Shown: in pieces, positions 57,420 through 64,000 of the stretch | Position numbering within the stretch: position 1 is the first letter of the stretch | How the letters are laid out: each line of letters starts with the position of its first letter | Source of the DNA: Vicinamibacterales bacterium | Lineage (GTDB): Bacteria > Acidobacteriota > Vicinamibacteria > Vicinamibacterales > UBA8438 | Direction of reading: 5' to 3' | NCBI GenBank assembly: GCA_958296065.1 | Contig: CATQHX010000033.1 | Span: 24,723 to 88,722 of the forward strand | Length of the DNA stretch: 64,000 bases | Translations under genes and position numbers: made by a program | The notes under the pieces: generated by a model | Seen by the model: only the letters and a program-made list of their open reading frames with translations | What the model was told of the DNA's origin: nothing | Database searches by the model: none

Positions 57420-58550
57420 TCACATTCCCGCCGGCATGAACTTCTGCACCCGCCGCCCGTTGAGAGTCTCGCCGACGTACACATTGCCGTCGGAATCGAC
57501 CGCCACCGAGTGCGTCGCCTCGAACTGGCCCGCCATCCGGCCGCGGCGCCCGGTGGTCCCGAGCGTCTCGAGCGACTCGTGGCGCACGGTCCAGAGCAGG
57601 TGGTTGCCTCCGTCGGCATTGTAGATGTACGTCTGGTCCGGGTCGGTCGAGAAGGCGATGTCCCACGCCGAGGCGCCCGCAGTCTCCTTGCCGACGAACC
57701 CCTCGCGGACGAACGTGCCGTCCTTCTCGAAGATCTGCAAGCGGTGGTTCATCCGGTCGCAGACGTAGACGAGTCCCTCGTTCGAGAGCTGCACGCAGTG
57801 GACGGTGTCGCCGAAGATCGGCGAGGCGTCCGCCTGCTGGTCGTACGGCGCGAGCTCGCCGTCGACGGGAGGCCGGCCGTACGCGCCCCAGTGCCGCTTG
57901 TACTCGCCGGTATCGGCATCGAACACGATGACGCGCCGATTGCCGTAACCGTCGGCCACGTAGACCTCGTTGGCCTCGGGGTCGACGCCGATGTCGGCCG
58001 CACGCCCCAGCCGCGTCGTGTCGTGGCTGCCGCTGAGCGGGCCGGCGCTGCCGATCTGCAGCAGGAACGTGCCGTCGCGCGAGAACTTCAGCACCTGGCC
58101 GTCGCCCTGCCCGTTGCCGCCGATCCAGACGTTGTCCAGGTGGTCGACGAAGATGCCGTGCTCCTCGTTGGGCCACTCGTAGCCGTCCCCGGGCCCGCCC
58201 CACGCCTGAACGACGTTGCCCTCCTGGTCGAACTCGATCACCGCCGGGGCCGGCACGCAGCACTCGGAGGTCGGCGGGTCGACCGCTGCGCCGCGCTCGC
58301 TGTCGGTCAGCGACCGGGGCCGGTGCAGCACCCAGACGTGGTCGCGCGAGTCGACCGCGACGCCGATGACGTGGCCCAGCAGCCACTTGTTCGGCAGCGG
58401 CTGCGGCCAGAACGGATCCACTTCGAGCACGGCTCCCGGCACGTCGCCCTGCGCCGCGCCGGCTCCGTCGAGCGCGCTCTGCCCGAGGCCGAACGCCACG
58501 CCCAGGGCGATTGCGGCCGCTCCAATCCACGCCGGGTGTTTCCGCTGCAT
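57420..58550 (-). CDS. NHL-repeat/6-bladed beta-propeller secreted protein
   Basis: Signal peptide; LLGHVIGVAVDSRDHVWVLHRP; NEEHGIFVDHLDNVWIGGNGQGDGQVLKFSRDGTFLLQIG; FVCDRMNHRLQIFEKDG-like repeats. Confidence 0.85.
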   Translation of the reverse strand: MQRKHPAWIGAAAIALGVAFGLGQSALDGAGAAQGDVPGAVLEVDPFWPQPLPNKWLLGHVIGVAVDSRDHVWVLHRPRSLTDSERGAAVDPPTSECCVPAPAVIEFDQEGNVVQAWGGPGDGYEWPNEEHGIFVDHLDNVWIGGNGQGDGQVLKFSRDGTFLLQIGSAGPLSGSHDTTRLGRAADIGVDPEANEVYVADGYGNRRVIVFDADTGEYKRHWGAYGRPPVDGELAPYDQQADASPIFGDTVHCVQLSNEGLVYVCDRMNHRLQIFEKDGTFVREGFVGKETAGASAWDIAFSTDPDQTYIYNADGGNHLLWTVRHESLETLGTTGRRGRMAGQFEATHSVAVDSDGNVYVGETLNGRRVQKFMPAGM

Positions 58551-58815
58551 CGATACCTCCCCCGCTCGAATCCGAGACCCGGGCCGGCCGGCGCGGGCAC
58601 TCGCGCACCGCTCGCCAATGGCAGCACATCGGGCGTCCGGATGCAACAGATGATCCCGTTGAACGCCCCGCGGCAAGGTGATAGTGGGTCGGCCGACCGC
58701 AGCACCTACATGCAGGCTGCTGCGCTGGCGAGTGCGGTGGGGCTCTTCTGACAGCGCCTCTCCACGCGCGGGCGGCGCGGCGGCTGCGGGGAGTCCGGAT
58801 TCGGCCGATCCTCTA

Positions 58816-59385
58816 CTAGTCCCGCGGCTCGCCCAGGCAGGCCGCGCACTCCTCCGCGGACATCTCCCCGGTGCAGAGCACACGTAACGACTCCATCGGC
58901 ACCCCCGGCCGGCTGCCGAGGAAGCGCTCGCAGGCGGGGCTCCGCTCCTCGGCCGGAGGCTCTGCCGGGGCGTAGGCCGCGAGCGGGTACTGGCAGCTCA
59001 ACTCGACCGCCTGAACCGCCGCCGCCAGCGCACGGAAGAGCGTCCCCGCTCGCTCCACCTCCGAGGCAAGCCGCCGCTCGGTCGTCCGGTACGTCTGTGC
59101 CTGCTGGTTGCAGCCGTCCCGCTGCACGGCTTCGCGGAGCGGGCTCGTATCGCGATCGATCCGGAAGACGTCGAGATCCTGCATGCAGCGCGTGTGGGCG
59201 TCCCTGGTCTCGAGCAATGACGCTTCGAGCGACGCGACGGTGCTGCTCGCTTCGTGGACCTCTTCGGCCGCCGCACGCAACGCGTCGAGCCCGGAAGCGC
59301 ATCGTTCCCACTGCGCTTCCAATGGGATGGCCGGAAGCCAGACGCAAACGGCGACAGCGGCGACGGTGCGCAAGCGGAACGCCAT
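58816..59385 (-). CDS. Secreted hypothetical protein, coiled-coil rich
   Basis: Signal peptide MAFRLRTVAAVAVCVWLPAIPLEAQ; EEVHEASSTVASLEASLLETRDAHTRC. Confidence 0.55.
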   Translation of the reverse strand: MAFRLRTVAAVAVCVWLPAIPLEAQWERCASGLDALRAAAEEVHEASSTVASLEASLLETRDAHTRCMQDLDVFRIDRDTSPLREAVQRDGCNQQAQTYRTTERRLASEVERAGTLFRALAAAVQAVELSCQYPLAAYAPAEPPAEERSPACERFLGSRPGVPMESLRVLCTGEMSAEECAACLGEPRD

Positions 59386-59643
59386 GAGCCCCCTCCAATC
59401 GAGTCGTCTTCGCGTCTTCGACCAGCGCCCAAGCGGGTATCCGATAGTTCCGCCGCCGGTCGCCGTGTCCCGCGCGACCGGATCGTTGCGTCTTCCCCAT
59501 CGCCCGGCTGCGGCGGGGCGGCGCTCAGTCCCTTGGTGGTCCAGTTACGCTCCAACCGATGGATCATGTCAAGAGCGATCCGGCAATCCGGGGAATCGAG
59601 CCCCGACGGATCGGCGCCTTGCGGTATAGTTGTAAACGTTACC

Positions 59644-60066
59644 ATGGGCGTCACCCACGTTGACGCAACGATTCGCAATCCGGCCGACCCGACCCGCAGT
59701 TGGGAAGGCCGCTTTCTGGTCGACACGGGCGCCATCGACTCGCTCGTGCCGCGATCCCGATTGGAAGCGATCGGCATCCGACCGGAGGGACAGCGCGTCT
59801 ACGAGCTGGCTGACGGCAGCGAGGTCAGGATGGACGTCGCTGGCGCGCGGATCGAGTTCATGGGCGAGCTCACCGCGGGCCTCATCATCTTCGGCGCCGC
59901 CGACGCCGAACCGCTGCTCGGCGTGACGGCGCTGGAGTCCGTCGGCGTTGAAGTCGACCCGCAGGATCAGCGCCTGAAGAAGCTGCCTGCCGTACGGCTG
60001 AAGCGCGTGCGGCGCCCCGCGACATCATGGACCTGCCCGTGGCCCATCGGTACACTACGCCGATGA
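59644..60066 (+). CDS. Clan AA (retropepsin-like) aspartic protease
   Basis: GRFLVDTGAIDSLVPRSRLEAIGI...LLGVTALESVGVEVDP. Confidence 0.75.
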   Translation: MGVTHVDATIRNPADPTRSWEGRFLVDTGAIDSLVPRSRLEAIGIRPEGQRVYELADGSEVRMDVAGARIEFMGELTAGLIIFGAADAEPLLGVTALESVGVEVDPQDQRLKKLPAVRLKRVRRPATSWTCPWPIGTLRR

Positions 60067-61592
60067 AGACAACGCACGTCCGGCTCCGGCCAGCGTCCCG
60101 TCTCCGCGCCGCCGCCGCGGCGCTTGCGCTCTTCCTGCTCGCTGCGCTTCCGCTGCACGCGCAGCAATCGCTCGCCGATGATCCCGGCGTCGCCGAGGCC
60201 CTGCATCTGCTCGACGTCTGGATGGATGCGGCGCAGGCCTACGGGGGCATCCCCGGCGCCTCCCTCTCGGTGGTGCACGACCAGGAGCTCGTGTGGTCGA
60301 AGGGCTACGGGTACGCGCACGTGGCACGGGAAGAGCCCGCGACCCCGTCGACGATGTACTCCATCTGCTCCATCTCCAAGCTCTTCACCGCGGTCGGCGT
60401 GCTGCAGTTGCGCGACCAGGGCAAGGTCGCGCTGGACGATCCGGTGGCGAAGCACCTGGACTGGTTCCGGATTCAGGACGACCACCCCGAGGCCGGTCCG
60501 GTCACCGTCGAAGGGCTGCTCACCCATACCTCGGGGCTGCCGCGCGAAGCGGGCGCGCCGTACTGGACCGGCCCCGACTATTTCTTCCCGACCCACGAGG
60601 CGATCGTCGGCACGCTGCCCACCCAGTCGATGCTGTATCCCCCGCGCACCTACTACCAGTACTCGAATCTGGGGCTCACCCTGGCCGGCGAGATCGTGGC
60701 GGCGACGTCGGGGCAGGCCTACGACGACTACATCCGCGCCAACGTCCTCGACCCGCTGGAGATGACGAGCACCTTCACCGACCACGAGGACCGCTTCCGG
60801 GGCAACCGGCTCGCGAGCGGCTACACCGCGCGGGGGCGCGACGGCGAGCGCAAGCTGGTGCCCGACTACCGGGTGCGCGGCATCAGCCCCGCGGCCGGGT
60901 TCATCTCGACGGTGGAAGATCTGGGACGCTTCGCCTCGTGGCAGTTCCGCGTGCTCGGCGGAGACGACGCGCTGCTCGACCGCAACACGCTGCGCGAGAT
61001 GCACCGGGTGCACTGGCTCGAACCCGACGGCGACACCACCTACGGGCTGGGCTTCTCGGTGTGGACGTCGGACGGCGACACCTTCGTGGGCCACGGCGGC
61101 TCCTGCCCGGGATATCGCAGCCACCTTCTGCTGCGCCCGCAGGACAAGGTCGCCACGGCGTTCATGACCAACGGTCAGGGCGTCAATTCCCGCCGGTTCG
61201 CGCAGACCGCCTACGACATCGTCGCGCCCGCCCTGCGCAAGGCCGCCGGGAAGACGGACGGCGATACGCCCGGCGTCGACGTCCCCGCCGGCTCCGAGGG
61301 CGGCGCCACGCCGGATCGGGAGACCCTCCTGCGCTTCACCGGCACCTACCAGCGGCCGCTCGGGGGAGAAAGCGCGGTGCTGGTACGGGAAGGCGACCTG
61401 CATGTGCTGTCGCTGCCCACCGACGATCCGCTGGACGCGCTGACCCGGCTGCGCCACATCGAGGACGGCACCTTCCGGCGGGTGCGCGACAACGGCGCCC
61501 TGGGCGAGGAGTTCAGCTTCGAGGAGATGCCCGACGGACGAATGCTGATGTGGCGAAACGACAACTACAGCATCCGCGCGGCGGGAAGGTGA
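60063..61592 (+). CDS. Serine hydrolase (beta-lactamase/class C family)
   Basis: YSICSISKLFTAVGVLQL (SxxK); YSNLG; GHGGSCPGYRS. Confidence 0.92.
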   Translation: MKTTHVRLRPASRLRAAAAALALFLLAALPLHAQQSLADDPGVAEALHLLDVWMDAAQAYGGIPGASLSVVHDQELVWSKGYGYAHVAREEPATPSTMYSICSISKLFTAVGVLQLRDQGKVALDDPVAKHLDWFRIQDDHPEAGPVTVEGLLTHTSGLPREAGAPYWTGPDYFFPTHEAIVGTLPTQSMLYPPRTYYQYSNLGLTLAGEIVAATSGQAYDDYIRANVLDPLEMTSTFTDHEDRFRGNRLASGYTARGRDGERKLVPDYRVRGISPAAGFISTVEDLGRFASWQFRVLGGDDALLDRNTLREMHRVHWLEPDGDTTYGLGFSVWTSDGDTFVGHGGSCPGYRSHLLLRPQDKVATAFMTNGQGVNSRRFAQTAYDIVAPALRKAAGKTDGDTPGVDVPAGSEGGATPDRETLLRFTGTYQRPLGGESAVLVREGDLHVLSLPTDDPLDALTRLRHIEDGTFRRVRDNGALGEEFSFEEMPDGRMLMWRNDNYSIRAAGR

Positions 61593-61619
61593 CGCGACCG
61601 TAGCCCGCAGTCGTCATCG

Positions 61620-62249
61620 ATGCGTGTCGCCGAAGCCGTCATCGGGGCCTCCGACCACTACGCCCGGGCCGAGCTGGTCACCCTCGGGGTGGAAGACGCC
61701 GCTCCCGTCTTTCTCGATCGGCGGCGCGCCGAGCTGCTCGACAAGGACCTCCCGGCCGCGCCCTATCACCACGAGGCCCTGGAGCTGGACATCGGGACGG
61801 CAGTCGACCTCGTGAATCGGGTGCGACGATCGGTGGCCGAACATGCGCGCGCGGCGGTCGCGGCGCTCCTGACGGCCTGCAGCGCCCGGGTGCTGGCGCT
61901 GCCCGCGAGTCCGTACGAGCGTCTGCCCGACTCGCTGGAGGAAGTGCTGCGCTCGCGCCCCTTGACCTACGCCGCCGACGGCATGCTCTACCGCGAGTCC
62001 CTGGCCGCGGCGGCCGCCGAGCTCGGTCTGGAGGTTCGCAGGTACCCGCGCAAGACCGACCCGGCGGTGCTGGCCGCGGAGGCTATGGGGGCCGACGTGG
62101 CCGAGGTCAACGCGCTCATCGCCCGGTTCGGCCGAGAGGCGGGCAGGCCGTGGCGAAAGGATCACAAGCTCGCTGCCGCGGCCGGGCTCTGGGTGCTCGG
62201 GCCCAGGATTTCATCGTGGAAACTTGCCGTGGGATCCGGTGGCAGATGA
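61620..62249 (+). CDS. Conserved hypothetical protein
   Basis: MRVAEAVIGASDHYARAELVTLGVEDAAPVFLDRRRAELLDKDLPAAPYHHEAL; same strand, just upstream of HflX. Confidence 0.7.
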   Translation: MRVAEAVIGASDHYARAELVTLGVEDAAPVFLDRRRAELLDKDLPAAPYHHEALELDIGTAVDLVNRVRRSVAEHARAAVAALLTACSARVLALPASPYERLPDSLEEVLRSRPLTYAADGMLYRESLAAAAAELGLEVRRYPRKTDPAVLAAEAMGADVAEVNALIARFGREAGRPWRKDHKLAAAAGLWVLGPRISSWKLAVGSGGR

Positions 62250-62378
62250 GGTCGCCCCGGACCCCGACGCCGCGATGCACGGCGGATTCCGTGGACGCCG
62301 GCCCGGTCATGAACCGTTCCACGTACAATTGGGGCTCCGGACTCGGCCGGCCCGCATCCGCGCCTGGAGGCACCGCCC

Positions 62379-64000
62379 ATAGAGGTCTTCGGTGATACGC
62401 ACGGCCTCAAGGCCAGTCAGACCCGCCAGCTCGAGCGCCTCTTCCGGCGCAGGGTGCCGGCCGATCGGCTGATCACCCAGGAGCTCGCCCGGCAACTGAC
62501 CGAAGTCAGCCACGAGATCCGGCGTCAGGTGGGCGTGCTGCTCGATCGCCGCGGGCGGGTCCAACACGTGATGGTGGGCGATGCCCACTCGATTGCCTTG
62601 CCCGACTGGGGCCGCCTGCGGGCCGGCCGCGGGCGTCTGCGCGGCTTGCGCTGCCTGCACACCCATCTCGGGAACGAGGGGCTGACACGCGACGACCGGG
62701 CCGACCTGCTGCTGCTGCGTCTCGACGCCATGGTGACGGTGGGCATGGACCATGACGGCCTGCCCGCGCTCGCCCATGTCGCAGCCCTCACCCCCACCGA
62801 CGACCGCACCCCGGGCGACCGCAACGCCGGCATCGAATGCCTCGACCCGCAGCCGCCGGCCCGCATCGCTTTCGATTTCCAGGAGTGGATACGCGACCGC
62901 GAGGCCGCGCTCGGGCGCCGTACCGGCACCGAGCGCATCGGCGACCGGGAGCGCGCGATCCTGGTCTCGGTTACCGCCGGACGCAGCGCCCGGGAGCTGG
63001 AGGTCCATATCGCGGAGCTGCGGGAGCTCGCCCATTCGGCGGGGGTCGTCATCGTCGACGTCGTCACGCAGAATCGACCCCGGGTCGACCCCAAGACCGT
63101 GCTCGGCTCCGGCAAGCTGGACGATCTGGTCATCCGCGCCTTCCAGAGCGACGTCGATCTGGTGATCGTCGACCAGGATCTGACCGCGACGCAGGCGCGC
63201 AACCTGGGCGAGCGCATGGAGCTGCGGGTCATAGACCGCACGCAGCTCATCCTCGACATCTTCGCGCAACATGCGACCACGCGCGACGGCAAGCTGCAGG
63301 TGGAGCTGGCGCAGCTCAAGTACCTGCTCCCGCGGCTGGCGCAGCGCGCCGAGGTCTCGCTGTCGCGGCTCGCCGGCGGCATCGGCGGGCGGGGACCGGG
63401 CGAGACGCAGCTCGAGGTCGACCGCCGGCGCACCCGGGATCGGGTGACGCGGCTCGAACGCGAGTTGAAGAAGCTGGCCGCGCAACGCGAGAACCGGCGG
63501 CAGCGGCGGGGGCGCCGCGCCGTCCCGGTCCTGTCCATCGTCGGCTACACGAACGCGGGCAAGAGCACGCTGCTGCGGACCCTGACGCGCACCGAGGTGC
63601 ACGTCGCCGACCAGATGTTCGCGACCCTCGACCCCACGTCGCGGCGCCTGCGGTTCCCGCGCGAGCGCGAGGTCATCATCACCGACACGGTGGGGTTCAT
63701 CCGCGACCTGCCCGCCGATCTCGTCGCCGCCTTTCGCGCCACTCTCGAGGAGCTGGCCGACGCTTCGCTCCTGCTCCACGTCGTCGACGCCGCGACGCCC
63801 GACTGCGAGCGGCGCATCGAGGCCGTCCGCCGCGTGCTGCAGGACATCGGCATCGACGCGCCGGAGCTGCTCGTCTTCAACCAGATCGACCGGATGGCGG
63901 ACGGCGAGGGCGGTGCGCTGGCGCGCCGGCACGGCGGCGTCGCGGTGTCCGCGCTCCGCCGCACCGGCCTGCGCACGCTGCTGGCGCGGGCCGAAGGGAT
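62379..64000 (+). CDS. hflX: GTPase HflX (3' end outside window; apparent ATA start)
   Basis: EVFGDTHGLKASQTRQLERLFRRRVPADRLITQELARQL...NRPRVDPKTVLGSGKLDDL...GGIGGRGPGETQLEVDRRR...SIVGYTNAGKSTLLRTL...DTVGFIRDLP. Confidence 0.9.
   Translation, partial: MEVFGDTHGLKASQTRQLERLFRRRVPADRLITQELARQLTEVSHEIRRQVGVLLDRRGRVQHVMVGDAHSIALPDWGRLRAGRGRLRGLRCLHTHLGNEGLTRDDRADLLLLRLDAMVTVGMDHDGLPALAHVAALTPTDDRTPGDRNAGIECLDPQPPARIAFDFQEWIRDREAALGRRTGTERIGDRERAILVSVTAGRSARELEVHIAELRELAHSAGVVIVDVVTQNRPRVDPKTVLGSGKLDDLVIRAFQSDVDLVIVDQDLTATQARNLGERMELRVIDRTQLILDIFAQHATTRDGKLQVELAQLKYLLPRLAQRAEVSLSRLAGGIGGRGPGETQLEVDRRRTRDRVTRLERELKKLAAQRENRRQRRGRRAVPVLSIVGYTNAGKSTLLRTLTRTEVHVADQMFATLDPTSRRLRFPREREVIITDTVGFIRDLPADLVAAFRATLEELADASLLLHVVDAATPDCERRIEAVRRVLQDIGIDAPELLVFNQIDRMADGEGGALARRHGGVAVSALRRTGLRTLLARAEG

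Noticed and set aside
55984-58629. 881-aa minus-strand ORF
   Set aside because: Out-of-frame shadow of the CMD-like and NHL genes on the same strand; RRRAGG-type composition.
56139-58751. 870-aa plus-strand ORF
   Set aside because: Antisense shadow of the CMD-like and NHL-repeat genes.
62307-63932. 541-aa minus-strand ORF
   Set aside because: Antisense to hflX, whose G-box motifs (GYTNAGKST, DTVGF) are unambiguous on the plus strand.

Overview
High-GC bacterial chromosomal window, densely coded. Gene content suggests an Acidobacteriota (Vicinamibacteria-like) genome; this is inference, as no rRNA or marker phylogeny is available. The most striking structure is a gene triad repeated three times on the minus strand: a DUF1587/1592/1595-type c-heme protein, then a TAT-exported DUF1552 protein, then a Sec-signal ankyrin-repeat protein. 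Copies span about 18.8-13.4 kb, 28.4-22.8 kb and 36.1-30.6 kb. A related PSD1 (DUF1549/DUF1553-LamG) + DUF1501 pair lies on the plus strand at 45-50 kb. Between the triads are secreted or catabolic genes (cyclase family, tannase/feruloyl esterase, beta-propellers) and toxin-antitoxin pairs. Two accessory, defence-like regions stand out. The first (5.4-7.9 kb) holds an AlbA_2/Schlafen-type ATP-binding gene overlapping a ParA-like ATPase. The second (42-56 kb) holds a TIGR04255-type three-gene operon, a PIN/Phd TA pair, a DUF4062-ATPase + PD-(D/E)XK-like pair, an orphan ~533-aa protein and a frameshifted DUF4411 PIN + ImmA/IrrE pair. Housekeeping anchors are class I fumarase, an M48 protease, YbdK and HflX, which runs off the right edge. 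No rRNA, tRNA, CRISPR array or intact transposase was recognised. All family calls come from reading motifs by eye; no database search was run.
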